Origin: Chrysopilus asiliformis
Taxonomy: Eukaryota; Arthropoda; Insecta; Diptera; Rhagionidae
Assembly: GCA_964034945.1 (NCBI GenBank)
Contig: OZ035962.1
Location: 27,277,530 to 27,341,529, forward strand
Length of the DNA stretch: 64,000 nt
Direction of reading: 5' to 3'
Under the pieces are notes generated by a model. That model worked only from the letters and a program-made list of their open reading frames with translations, was not told the DNA's origin and made no database searches. Positions 25,001-37,503 of this stretch are shown in pieces (the first letter of the stretch is position 1; every line of letters starts with the position of its first letter). The position numbers and the translations under genes are program-made.

Positions 25001-28000
25001 TTATGGTTGATATTTGAAAAATTTCCTCTCTATCGAGGTCTGAAGAATCAATAGTGGACAATCACCATCATAAATATCGGAGCAGAAATCTTATGGCATG
25101 CCGCTCCTATATTTTTAAACTCCGTTTATATGAAAACCCGACTTGTATGAACTCAAAATGCTTTAAAGAGTTCATATATTCGCGAATCTTCTGTATTTTT
25201 ATGCGATTTTCTGTCAATATCGAATTTTCCGCCCTTTAAAAAGTCTGAGAAACAATCAAGGCCAAATATTTATCTAACAATTCTTCTCGGTAAGTCGTGA
25301 TAGAAATTTCATAGACTCTTGACGGCTTCTGTTGTTGGTGGGTTTTAAACCGCACAAATGTTGCAATTTCCGGGATTTTTGCAGGCCGTAAAATATTTTT
25401 GAGAAAATATAGGGAATAAAAAAAGTGGGGAACCTCAATTTGATGAAATGCAATAGCGCTTGAGTGTCAAGAGGGTGAAATTTTCAGTGTTTATGCGTGC
25501 AAAAGTGGAAGAAAATTGTGCGTGGTGAAATCTTTTCACAGCTATTTCGCTATCAACGCGGAAGATATAAAAAACGCAGCTAATTAGAGATAATTACAAA
25601 AAATGCGAAACATTAGAGGAAAATTTAAAACTCATTGCCTTGAAAACGGTTAGAAAACGTGTAGAAATATCTTTTGATTGTTATATTCGTTGTTATGAGT
25701 ACTTTTACAAGTATATCTAAATCTGATTAGAAGCGAAGAAAAATAAACACTGTCGATGGAACAATACTGCGAAAAAGTTAACTTTTTGCATAATTCAGCG
25801 TTCGTAATTCGTACAATGGTCGCTAAGATACTCAACTCACGATTGAAATGGCATTTTAAAGTGATTACGATTACCAACCAAGCGAATAGTTGTCTTATCC
25901 GCTTATCGCAATTGTTTTGTGTAGAATGACGGTGTGGTTGCACTTAGCACGTTTCCACTTTAATTAAAATAGAAATAGAAACCGAAAAGGTAAAAAAAAA
26001 ACAAAATATAATTTTCTAATATAATGAAAAATAAAACGATCAGATTAAAGCATGAGTGATGATGATAGAATTGAGTGGAATGAATGGATTTAAATAGACA
26101 TGGTTATGAATTGACTATCGATATATTTTGATATTCTTATGGTGTCTACTATTGATTGCAGTTACCTAACAATCTCGTACAGTGAGACTTTTGAGACCTT
26201 AAAAGTGTAACTAAGAAAATATTGTAGTTAATCATGGCAAGTATCGCCCACGTAGCAGTTATTATGAAAATTATAATTCATTCGATCAGAACCAGGGTAC
26301 GGATCCCATGATCTTAGATAGAAACAGAAGATTGTTGAGCGTAGATGGAAAGCGACAATTCTTTGGATTAGTGTGGAATATTTATTGAAGCAATGAATGT
26401 GGCTCTGCCCAAAGTCCCAATATGGTTTTATTCAGTATGATGAGTAGATGAACCCTTTGGGCAGATAGATTCGCTCTACTTCTGTTTGTTTTTGAGGTTC
26501 TAAATTGCTTAATGACACGATATAAATTTCAATTGACTGATAAACTGCAAAGAATTCACCATTCGCTCACGGTGCGTACATTTGGATTTATAGTTTGGCT
26601 TTCTGTATTCCGTTCAGATGATCTCAGACGCCAAAGGGGCTCACGGCTTTGGTGATTCATCGACAATCCAAATGACTTGTCGTCCAAAAGTGAGTAATGA
26701 AACTCCGTTGGCTCCTACTTTGACACTGACTTGGATCGAAGCTGTAGTTTGCTATTGGTTTGGTGGCAAGATAAGGAAACATTAAAGCACTATTTACAAT
26801 ACCAATCGCTTTAATAAATCTATAAAACTCTCTTCGATCCACGGAATCACGTCAAGGTCGATTGCACCTCAGAAATAGGTTCCAATGCAGCAATCAATCG
26901 ATTGCTAGCTAATAAATTCAGGTGGAAATCGAACTTCTTTTAATGCAGTGTAGATTCCCAGAGCATCAAAGGTTTTTTTTTGTTCCCCGCAATAATAATC
27001 AATACTTTTGCCAACGAATGGAAATGCCTTGCCTTGTTTGGGAAAGGTGGAGCAAAGAACTTACGGAATTTTCGGTGGATGTTATGATTTCCCACTAGTT
27101 CACTCACTTATTTCACAGAACTCGATCGAATTTTAACTTAAATTTTATTCGATTGAACGGGCAGAACAAAATTTAATTTTTGCCTGATTTTAACACCGTT
27201 CCGACCCTGGAAATCACTTCTTTTCACCACCGCGAGTCAAATACGAATACAAAAGCACCAAAGCCGAGCAAATCCATCATGAAATTTCTTTCTATTCGTC
27301 AGTTTCTTCTCAATGGGTAGCATGAAACGAGAAATTGGAAATCGACCGCAGCAACTTTTTGAGGGATTTGAAATAGCAGCATGTGTTTTAAGCGTTTTGG
27401 TTCAAAATTTCGGCCGTAAAACAAAGTTTTCAAATATTATTATTTATTTAAAGAACTATAATTTCTAAACCCTGGACCAGTGTTCATTATTTTTATCTTT
27501 GTAGATGCTGGCTTAGTTTGCCTCAGTTAAATTATTTAAGTGGGTAAAGATTATGTATTCAATTATGAAATGGCAATAAATAAATCTTAATTCTTATTTA
27601 AAAAACCGCAAAAAAGCCTTGTTCCTTGCATGACTGCAATAACAATTTTGTATATTCATAGTATCATATTAAAAAAAAGAAAGACTTGTGCAGGTTAATA
27701 AAAATATCTTGAATCTTTATTTTATTTTAATACATCGAGTTGAGGACTTCCAAATTATGGTAAAAACTCCTTAATAACGGCATTTTTTGAGAAAATATAC
27801 CACAAAAAGTCTAGTGAAATTATTAACACAATTTTATTGTTAATTATTTTAAGAAAAGCTGTTATATCTTTAATCTGAGATGTAAACCATTATTTTGAAA
27901 AATTTAAACTTGATTTTTAAAGTTTTGCAACTGCGTTTTTCACTGTAACTCGGAAAATTCCGTAACTGAATGGGCGAATGAAATACTTGAGAAACCAACG

Positions 28001-28730
28001 AGGCCTGTAGATCCATAAATGTTCTACTAATAACCACATACCGAACCAAATGTTAAAAGCATTTTAATATTTTCAATTTCAACTCAAAATCACTAGATCT
28101 AGGCGAGTAATCGGAAGATTTAGGGAATTTCGAGTTTGAAATTTTGTCTGAAAATATCTAGCGAGAAGAGTTTACGAAAACATCCTTCTGTCCGTCAGTC
28201 TGTGTACAAGATTTTTTTAAAAGAAACTATTAGAGTTGCAACCATGAAATTTTAGCCGATTCCCTGACTTTTCGTAAAATTCCGTTAGTCGAAAGTGGCT
28301 TTTTCGCATTTATGAATAAAGATAAAAATTTTTTAGGGTCGGGTTCCGTGATTTTTATATCGGACACAAAGTTCCCATTTAATTCACATCCGAAATACGG
28401 TCCCTGCAACTCAATGAAACACTACATTCTTTAAAAAAAATCGTAGCTTCTGAAAGCTGCAGCGGAAAGGTTAAAAGTAGTACAAGATTGGTATTCTTAG
28501 AACTGCTGAGAATTCTATTCAGCTTCCAAATTTAATATTCTTAGCAAAATCGAAATAACTTGCCACGAAACCTTGCAATAAACGATTTAAATTGATTATT
28601 TATAACTCCACTATATTTTCTAGTGTGATTAATTTTTACAAAGCATTCTACAAATTACCAAAGCATTAGAAAAACCTTTACCGATTTTTTTTTAAAGATT
28701 TTATTGTAAATTCATTTATAAAATGATCTC
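22012..28730. other. Gene-poor region of about 6.7 kb
   Basis: No reading frame here shows recognisable domains, splice-supported continuation or codon bias. About 24240-24500 shares short blocks (TTGTGCGA, CAAATTTAGACG, TTTATATTTGCAC) with about 61095-61260, suggesting an old dispersed repeat. Around 28190 a short CTGTCCGTCAGTCTGTGTACA block resembles the microsatellite-bearing repeat family seen at 54.8 kb. Promoters for the upstream-facing acetyltransferase gene should lie just above 22011. Confidence 0.5.
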
Positions 28731-29875
28731 TCAGTTTCGCCTGTTGAAGTTACTTGTCGACGGCTGGAGGAGTTGCAGGCCGCGAATGTTGTTGAAGTCC
28801 AAGAGTTTCAACATCTCCTTGGTGTCTGGATCGACTTCAATGATATCCTGTTCAAGAGCCGAAACAGCTGGTACGTAGTTATCGCGTCTTTCACGCTCCT
28901 CTTCCTGCAACTTGATTGAAATTCCTCGGACTTGCGAGTGACGCAGACGACCCATCAAATGGGTGACATATCTAAAATAAATAGGAAGAAATCGAGTTAA
29001 TTGACGATTGTTTGGTAAATTTAAGCCGATTAGCGATATTAAAACTGAAACCTAAATCTATAACCATCGGTAGTTATTCATTTAAATCATAGGTTTTTTA
29101 TTTTGAATATTTGGAATATATTCCGTGGAGTAGCCGAGATTGAATGCGGCTCCGTTCGGGGCTACCACGGCAGTACAAAAGTTAATAGGGCATCGAATTG
29201 AAATATTTTAGGTTATGTAAGTTGGATACAATTGTTGTTCGTTGGCCAGTATCACTATTTGAAGATAATTTTGAGCCTTCAAATGATTATTAGAATGCAG
29301 ATCAACATATTTCATGTTAAAATATTGCAGCATTGAAAAAGAAATCGCCATAACAAACGAATCCAAATCACATTTTTATGTGCTCCCGTTGCCATTATTT
29401 TCACATTTTATTATACAAAAGGTTCACTAATAGTGAGAATGCCCAACAAATTGAGTTCCCTTGGAGCCCCACTTAACATTTTGACATTCTACTTACCCGG
29501 CGATCTTATTCCTGAGGGGCTTTGTTGGAATAATTGCGACTTCCTCGCATATTCTCTTATTTGTGTGGAAGTCCAGAGTCAGACGGGTGTAGTACTTCTC
29601 AATGATGACCTTAGCGGCCTTTTTAATTGTCTTTGTTCTTACTCGACCCTAAAATTAAAACCAAAAACATATTTGAGTTGATGTGTTTTCACTGTTTTCA
29701 GTCAGTTTTTTGTTTTGTCAATTAAACCAAAAATTCGCTAACAGCGGCACAAAATCTAAACAGAATGATAAGTCGATGGTTTAAAATGTTTGAAAATTGG
29801 AAAATTTCACATAGAAAATTTAGGATGGCCGCAAAAATTAGTGATTTTTTGTATAAAATTCGATAAACCCACCAT
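28731..29875 (-). CDS. RpS17: Ribosomal protein eS17 (RpS17)
   Basis: Exons 29875-29873 (just the ATG), 29648-29497 and 28971-28731 close in frame to 131 residues, the usual size. The sequence is classic eS17: [20 protein letters not shown], then [14 protein letters not shown], then [20 protein letters not shown] and [13 protein letters not shown]. It is a component of the 40S subunit. Having the ATG alone in exon 1 is common in insect ribosomal protein genes. The stretch MGRLRHSQ before VRGISIK differs from the usual MKRIQRGP, a local divergence. The second intron (28972-29496) carries a GC-rich stem-loop, listed separately. AATAAA on the minus strand sits at 28700-28705. Confidence 0.96.
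29123..29170. ncRNA. GC-rich stem-loop in RpS17 intron, possible intronic snoRNA
   Basis: CCGTGGAGTAGCC at 29123 pairs with GGCTACCACGG at 29160 around a GC-rich loop, inside a very AT-rich intron. Ribosomal protein introns often host H/ACA or C/D snoRNAs. I do not see a second hairpin with a clear ACA box or convincing C/D boxes, so this is only a candidate. Confidence 0.25.
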
Positions 29876-30707
29876 GTCGGAATTGAATTTGACGGAAAAG
29901 AGAGACTGGTAAACGACCCTATGTAATATCAGCCATATCCTGGTATTACTAACGACTCATTCCCATGAAGCTCAATTAACAATCCAAGCAAAACCAAGTA
30001 AACAAATCTAGAGAGCCTATAATTATTATTTTCTCCAAATTTTTTGCAAAAAACTGTTTCGTTTGGAGGGGGAAAGGGATGGGTAAATTTGGCCCGTTCA
30101 AGAACTTAGCCGAGCAATTTACGAGAAACGCAACTATATTTGAAGTCTCTAGCTCAATCTTTCGAAAGTTATGGTGTTCACAGATAGACAAACGGGCATG
30201 CGAAAATCAAAATGTTTTGTAGTTCATTTTTGTGTCCGATGATTGTTTCGATGCGTTACAAACGGTAGACCAAATCTAATATACTCTTATACAATATATC
30301 ATATAGAGTATAAAAAGATTTTGTCGTTGTAATATTCAACCAGCCCTCAGTTCGGAAAATATGATTAGTAGATCTGACAGTTTGGACAAATTTTATAGAT
30401 GTTAGAGTACCATATTTTTATCACAATCTCTTATTTACTGTTTTCGATTGTTTGCTTGAAATTTAATTTATTCGTTTGCTGTTTTATAAAAGAAATAATA
30501 TTTCATGAAAGCGACGTCGTCGCGACGAAAATGCTAGATATAGATTGAATCGGCTTTTCCAAAATAAAAACATCTGACTTATTTTTTTCATTACAACTAT
30601 GTATTTAATAAATAAAACAAAAAAGTCTTTATAAAATAAAGTTTCCTAAATATAATTCTACCATTGTGCGTTTTAGTGATTTTCGATATAATTTCTAAAA
30701 TTTTCGT
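29876..30707. repeat. Spacer containing an old copy of a dispersed repeat (about 30040-30310)
   Basis: The block from GTTTGGAGGGGG through CCCGTTCAAGAACTTAGCC, AAGTCTCTAGCTCAAT and GCGTTACAAACGGTAGACC is shared with the elements at about 57060-57400, 49.0-49.6 kb and 62.5-63.0 kb. It is degenerate and non-coding. The remainder is AT-rich spacer. Confidence 0.6.
29893..29906 (-). promoter_or_regulatory. RpS17: Candidate 5' TOP tract / transcription start of RpS17
   Basis: About 20-30 nt upstream of the ATG the minus strand reads CTCTCTTTTCCG, a pyrimidine run typical of the 5' terminal oligopyrimidine motif of ribosomal protein mRNAs. Such tracts mediate growth-dependent (TOR/LARP1) translation control. 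The position is inferred from sequence only. Confidence 0.55.
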
Positions 30708-33700
30708 TTATTTCAATTTCTGTTTATTGAAATTCTTTTGCCTGATTTGTTCTCTCCATTCAGCCTCTAATTTTATATAGGAACCGCCGCTAGTGTAGTA
30801 GTGATATTGAGCATTGGTGTCGGTTCCAGTTTTCTTTCCGACCATTGCGATAACTTGTTTCATAATGCGTTCCTCGAATTCTCTTTGATTATCCTGGTTG
30901 CTTCGGGCCGAGACTTCTCCTGACCAATATCGACCACCTGAATCCTTCATTCGCCTAAAAAGTGCCAGAGTTTTGTAAAATTAATATATTGTAAAATTTT
31001 TTAGAATAAATAGGATGACCTATGCCAATCCGGGACAAGATGAGCATGTGGAAAAGGTTTGGGAAATTGTCAAAAATGGAGTGCCAACAAAAGAACAAAT
31101 TTTATATAGATTACTCGAATTTAACGAAAAAAAATTAAGAAATGTGCGCCGCAGGCGAAGTTTTTTTTAAACAGATTTAAATCACCAAGCGAGAAGGATC
31201 TTAAGTTTTTGAACTCTTCAAATGCCATAAACAAATACAAGTAAACTAGAAAAAAATAACAATAAAAGGAAATGCGCCGCAGGCAAAATTTTTCGAGAGA
31301 CATGCGACCTTTGTAAAGTTATCTTGCAGCAACCCCGAGTAGAAAATGTTTTGCATATTTATTTATCGTTTTTTTCTACCGTACGATCAATTATAACTAG
31401 AGTGACCATATGTCTCGGAATGGTCGGGACATTCCTGGATTTAGGCCTGTTGCATCGGTGTCCCGGAAACTAAACTTTTGTTTAGGAATTATGCAATCTA
31501 GTGTTGTAATTTCTCAATAACTTTTCTTTGAAGTTTTATCATTTTTCTCGAAAACGGTTTGCTTTAACGACAAACTTTGCCCTATACAAATGTTTATAAT
31601 ATATTTTCTAAAAATGCAATTGTACCTACTACTACTACGCAAAGATGGGGATCAACAAGTTTTTTTATATTATCTCGAAAACGGTTCTTATTATTTATTT
31701 TAAATCTATACCTTCGAGTAGGTTTGCGATACAATCTCGGGCTACTCGGTTCTGATTCACAGCCATCACTACTAGTTGAAATTTGGCGTTGAACACTTTT
31801 CCGATCCGTATTTTCACTTGTATCCGTTTCGCTGCTTGAATCAATGAAGCACGTGGTTTGACGACCGCGTCGTATCGGTTTCGAATGTGTTTCTTAAAGC
31901 AAGGGAATATTTTAGGGTTGAAAATATTTGTGTTTTTATAATGAAATAAAATAAAAATACCATCAACGTATAGTGCCGGAAGCAGTCCTTGTCTGCATTT
32001 CGTAGGCATAAGCGACATCCCAGACCATCGGGGCTCATTGTTGGGATAAGTTTGGGGTTTAGAAGGGGGGGCTTCATATAAGCAATTTCCTTCTGCAGCA
32101 ATTTGAGCTAGAGTTAAGATAGCCCGATCTCTATCCGTCTCGACTAAAACGCTATGTTCCCGAAATTGGCAACCCTGAATTTAAAGTGATTATACAAATT
32201 AGTAAAATGGTACTTTTTAATCACGACAAAATTCTAGAATAGTAACATTTGGGCCTGGCAGTGTCTCAAACCGAAACGCTTGCTGACCACAGCAAGGATA
32301 CCGTCCAGCTGGTCCAGCTATACGACCCTCGGAAACAGGACCAAGAAATTGCGGCATTTCCGGGTGATATTGACACCAATTCATCTGCAAAAATTGAAAT
32401 TTTCAGAATATCTAAAGCAGATGTGATCAAACAAAATGGCGTCTTAACAAAGTTATCAAAATCTTACTTGATAAGCCGGAAAATGGGTTTCGCAAATACA
32501 ACAGTAGAGAAAATGGCAGTGTCCCCAAAGTTTCCAGTACACCTTCCTCCATGATTTCATTTCTTTGAACAAGGACGCCACATAATTTGTTAATTGCCAG
32601 GACGTGTCCCGGTTGTGTTGGCTTACAAGTTGGCCCCAACGGTTGAGTCTCATATTGGCTGGGATGCAGTTTACATAGGTTGAAACTGATTGTGTTAAAT
32701 ATTTACCACATCTAGAAAAAAAGCAAACTTTTTTTTAAATTCACATTTTTTAGGAATTTGAAATTTTTAGGTGCCTTTTTTTAAATTCAGAACTTGATTT
32801 TTGTGAAAAAAGGAAATTTCATGCATTGCCGGCTGCTATTTGAATACCTTTTGAAAAATTTAGACCTAATGGCGTCTTCTGAAGGCTTTTATTGGCAATA
32901 CAAAAATGTACGTTTACTTTTAAAATTTTAATACCGGAATAAACTATTTGTGGTCCTAATAAAGCTTAAATTACCTTAAAGGTTTCGTCGAAACCCAGTG
33001 CGCTGTGTTAATAAAGGCTGTAGATTCTAAAATTTCGTTAAAAATTTTACCTTGTACATCGAAAAAGTCCGCCTAATGTGAAATAATGTCCCCTTAATGC
33101 CTGTGGTTCAGGTTCACACAAGCTTTGAATTAATTTCGTCCAAAGTCGTGGCGTTATCCTTTCTTTTTTATCCTTTACCATTTCCAGTTCCAAATTAGTA
33201 AACATGGCAGCCAATCTAGTTACAATTGAATCATTCAAACATGATAAATTTGTGGAAGCCCTGACTACTTCGTTGAGTCGGGAATGGCAAAATGTTAGAC
33301 AATCTAGAAGAAGTGGTTCCATCTAACAAATATTGAAAAAAAAATTAAAATTCTAGTGGAAATATTGAAAAAAAATTGAAATTGTGGACTTTTAACACTT
33401 TTCTTTTGAAGTTTTGTTTGAGTTCGTTAACATTTTAATTTTGTTTTAGTTTTTAATTTTTTTTTAAATTCAAAATTTTTTTTTAATAAGATTAACCTGC
33501 AAAAAACTGGCCGAAACAAGAATTGGTACCACATTTCCAGCATCCAACTGTGGCAATTGTTCACTTTGCGATGGGTCCTTTTTCACCCATTTCATCAGCC
33601 AATCAAAAATCTGTATATCACAATGTACGGAAATGTCCATATCCTCTAGTTTCTGACCGGCTGTGACGTCAGCAAAGTAACCCATTTTAGTAACTAAAAG

Positions 33701-34597
33701 ATGCTGTGGACAAGAAAAATCCCTCGAAGTGTTTTTAACCTCATCGCATACGTGAATGATGACTTCGTTACTAAAAAATTGAGGAAATTTAGAAAATTTC
33801 ATCCATCATTTAATTTATAAAAAATTAGAATTACATACGAGTATAAACTTTTTTAAACAAAACTCTAGGTTTGGCGTATAAAACATACAAAAAATGTTTA
33901 CATACTCAGATTTTTTATCATCAGCAGCTGAATGCGATTGTGCCACAGATGATTTTCGCCTGGTCGAACGCGAATCCCGAATTTTCAAGCTAGTTTCACT
34001 AACTTTTGGACTTTTGGGTGGAATCAAGGAATCCGTATCCCTTGCATCCATATCAGGTGCCTGTAAGGTTTTCCCATTACAAACGGTTGGGCTATGATCC
34101 CTGGTTTTAGATACTTTTGCTGATTTACTTGCGGGATTCGGGGTTAAATGCGTGTTGATTGAATTTGATGGTGGCGGACAAATAAAAGGCAACACCGAGT
34201 CAAGAATTCCTTCATTTATCACTTCGTCTAATTTCTCATTAAGTACCGGATGAATTCCTTTTCCTTCTATTATTTCAGATTTCGTACGTCTTGGTTGACA
34301 ACTCAGAATTGTGGGGATGGATTTTTTCCTTGGTTTCTCACCCTTTCGGTCGGTGGAAGCTCCCCCTTTTGCCTCGCCGGAAGTTCCGGCTGCTCCTTCA
34401 GGATGGTCATGGCCGCCGCTGAGCAGACTGTTTATTATTTCGTTGTTTGCCAAACTGTTGTAGTCTATTTCGGTCGGGATACCTTTGTCTGCATTCGCAA
34501 TTGAGTTATTCACCTGGCAGGTGATCTTGAGAAATTCGAGGAATTCATTCATTGAAATTCCATTTTGTTGCATTTGTTGGCCGTCGTTTGTTGACAT
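30708..34597 (-). CDS. SANBR/KIAA1841 homologue (BTB-like, zinc-binding Cys-rich protein)
   Basis: Eight exons, 34597-33906, 33770-33497, 33322-33051, 32711-32468, 32384-32247, 32174-31961, 31892-31712 and 30954-30708, close in frame to 753 residues (human about 718). Residues 1-230 are low complexity. The BTB-like core follows: DNEVIIHVCDEVKN, HLLVTKMGYF, DISVHCDIQIFDWLMKW, then MEPLLLDCLTFCHSRLNEVV. Next is a Cys/His series that keeps the human order: FRCTRCGK, SLFKEMKSWRKVYWKLWG, YCCICETHFP, WCQYHPE, YPCCGQ and GCQFREH. The end GGSYIKLEAEWREQ also matches. The mammalian protein represses class-switch recombination through BTB-mediated corepressor contacts; an insect cannot use it that way, so the role here is unknown. 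The exon-5 donor (GTTACT) is atypical but required by phase. No clear SANT repeat is seen. Confidence 0.85.
31011..31490. mobile_element. Degraded hAT-like elements in the last SANBR intron
   Basis: From 31011 (TAGGATGACCTATG) the sequence follows the intact element at 56035-56506, including CCGGGACAAGAT and TGCGCCGCAGG, until about 31375. At 31404 a TAGAGTGACCATATGTC block starts the opposite end in inverted orientation and runs to about 31490. These are fragments of one non-autonomous family, with no coding potential. Confidence 0.6.
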
Positions 34598-36310
34598 TTT
34601 CAATTGGAGTCGTTTGCCTTTTACTTAAAAAATATTGTTTTCCCTTCTTTTCGACGTTCTTACAAAAACTTCGCGTTTTTTATTGGTTGGTTTCACTGCA
34701 CTGCAAACTCGGAAAAATAAACAAATCCTTTTCACGGCGAATTTTGAAGTCTGTTTTTTTTTAATATTTTTTAAAACGAAAAAATATCTGAACTAAAAAG
34801 GACGAAAAGCGAACGACGTCTGTTGGAGTTGAACTGTTCGACTTTTGTTCTGGTGAAAATGTTGCACCCCCAATAAAATCAAAATTGTCGATATTACATA
34901 AATAGAAAATTTTTGTTACATAGCAACCATAGACGTTCGTCGTTGAATGAACCCTTGACGGGTATTAAATTATCATACACCGCTAACTGTTTCGAATGGG
35001 AACAATAACGATTTTCTTCAATTCAGGTTCGTTTATTTGTTACTTTCTTTCTATTGCCTGCATTGATAACATATGAAGATGGCATACATGATATTTTGAA
35101 AGTTACATCGATTTTTTTGACTTGAAATGTAGGTTTATTAGATATTTATTCAGCCAAGAATAGATTGAAATTCATTCGCATATTCAGTGTTCATGTAAGT
35201 CAAGTACTTTCTTATTTGAATTGTTGAAATCACTTAAGTTTTTGTTTATGTTTTTCGTTAGCATACCACGAATGTTGTTTTTGCACAATTTTCTTACAAG
35301 GTTTACGACCTTGGGAATTTTGTTTTAAAAATTTAATTTTTTCAGATTTTTTTCTATTTTGTCTTGTTGGAGTAGGCATTATGTTTATATTGTTATGCAA
35401 AAAAAGATTAATTTTTGGAAGAGAATTTTAAAAATGCCTTTAATTTTATCTACTTCCGCAATTGTTAAGTTTAGAGAATATGTGAGCTTTCACAATTCTG
35501 AATGATTGAATTTCCGTCCCAAAATTTTTCGAGCGTCTTTCAGGAATAAAGTATCAGATGTAAACGGGGCCTAAGATGTTTTTGGGGCCGCTAATCTGAC
35601 GTTGGAATTTGAAAATACGAAACAGAAGGACGCAAACATCCTTTTTTTCTATTACTACACTGATCTCGAATCTAATGGAAATTTTTACACGAAGGTCCTT
35701 TAAGGATAACGCATTTTTTTTGAAAATTGTTACGAAACTGATTTCTGAATTTTTTTTTCATGTTTCTAAAATGTATACAAATAAATAGGGGTATTCACTT
35801 CACCTCGCAAAACCGTCACAAATTTCGCAAACGGAGTTTTTGGTTAGTTTTCGAAGTTTGCGACGGTTTTGCGAGATGAATTGAATACTCTTACTATAAG
35901 CCTACAACGAGCGTTCCACACTCTGGAATATAATTAAATTCTGAAACAATAATGCAAAGAAAACACATAAAAGTCCAATCTTAAAATTTATAATTTATTT
36001 TCGTAATATAAATAAAATTTGAGTTTAAAAAATGTATAAATGAGATTATTTTTTTCGACATGCAAACGCATTACACTTATCTCCAGAACGTGATCGCCCT
36101 GAAGCATCGACATGCATCACTAACTGTGACTGGATGATGATAAATAAATAAAAATCATAATTAAAAATTCTATACTACAACATAGTTGGCTTAAACCCTA
36201 ACGAGTATTCTGTAATACTTGTCCAAAATCAAAAATTTAAAAACTACAAATAAATTAATCAAAACACGAATAACTGGGATAGCCTGCGTCTCCATCGTGA
36301 AGAAGCGTTT
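34598..36310. other. Intergenic region between SANBR-like and Scarface-like genes
   Basis: Contains the SANBR-like promoter (no clear TATA seen) and AT-rich spacer with one hairpin element at 35791-35888. TTTATT near 35994 gives an AATAAA on the minus strand, a possible poly(A) signal for the Scarface-like gene. No gene is seen. Confidence 0.5.
35791..35888. repeat. Foldback hairpin element, about 98 bp
   Basis: The left arm begins GTATTCACTTCACCTCGC and the right arm ends GCGAGATGAATTGAATAC. They remain complementary through AAAACCGTC/GACGGTTTT and a TTTCGCAAAC-like inner block. It is short, palindromic and non-coding, so a solo foldback MITE is likely. Confidence 0.75.
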
Positions 36311-37472
36311 TTAGTAGTTTCTTGTTATTTGGTTAATCCAGTCCAGGTAGTGTGCAACACGGACGTAAACGCCAGGTACATTCACTTGGCCGCATCCAAT
36401 GCCCCAGGATACGACGCCAACGAGTTGCCAGATTCCATTTCGTTCGCACACCATTGGGCCACCTCCGTCACCCTTGCAAGCATCTTTGCCTTCTTCGCCT
36501 CCCGCGCAAATGAAGCCAGGATGCAGATTATAGTTGAATCCTAGACGAGTGTGTCTGAGTTGATTCTGGCATTGTCCTTGACTGAGAACAGGCACGTCGA
36601 CTTCTTTAAGAATGTTTTGATATTTTCCAAAGTCGCCGAAAGCGTCCTTGCCCCATCCAGTTGTCCAACATCTCGCTCCTGTGAAGTCGGAAAATTTGTC
36701 TGGCATACAGGCAGGACTAATGTGTGGAGCTTTAGTGAAATCAATCGGACGGTCCAGCTTCAGGATAGCCAAGTCGTTGTCTAAGGTTCCAGCGTAGTAT
36801 TCAGGATGCACGTGGACCGAGATCACATCACGCTCGATATATGGGAAGAATTCTACATCGTGATTGACGTCCCATTCGCCCAATCGGACTCTTAAATCGA
36901 AGCCGCCATATCTGAAAGGATTGGGAAATTAGTCAAAATTTCATTAACGCAAAAAAAAAAATCAGAATCAGAAGGGATAAAATTCTACAAAGATCGACAT
37001 CAAAAGTAGATTCATATTGCGTTATTTTTATACTTTGCTGCCTACACACACGGTTATTATTCGCTAGTCTTGTTTTTTTCAGTATTGCGTTTACTGGTTG
37101 TCTAGCGAATAAAGACCTTTTGTGGAGGTAGTAAATGTCGGATTTCATTGTGCTAAAAATAACACAATGGTTCAATAATTTTGTCAATTTAAATTCCGAA
37201 ATCTTAAAATCTTACGTCTTCACACAATGAGCAGCTGTGATGATATGTTGGTGATCGATAATAGTACCACCACAAACGTAAATTGATTCTTTAGGGTCCT
37301 TTTTAAGAATAGCCGCCTGCCAAGGATATTCACCGAATTCACTATCACCATCAACATAGACTGGATTCTTAATACGTCCGGTGATTCCGTGAGCGTTTCT
37401 CGTACCGCAACGTCCAAGTTGTTGCTGTTGTGGAGGTCTAAATGGTCGACGACAGCAAACTTCATGAGGTCT

Positions 37473-37503
<31 letters not shown>

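Noticed and set aside
28731..28958. RpS17 starting at an internal ATG ([12 protein letters not shown]) as a complete 75-residue protein
   Set aside because: The upstream exons at 29497-29648 and 29873-29875 restore the full 131-residue family protein in phase.
31841..32101. CRLCLRNADKDC reading that looks like the start of a ZAD zinc-finger domain on the minus strand
   Set aside because: It is a shifted frame of SANBR-like exon 6. The in-frame reading continues the family alignment (GCQFREH onward) and closes with neighbouring exons; the ZAD-like frame has no partner Cys or zinc fingers.
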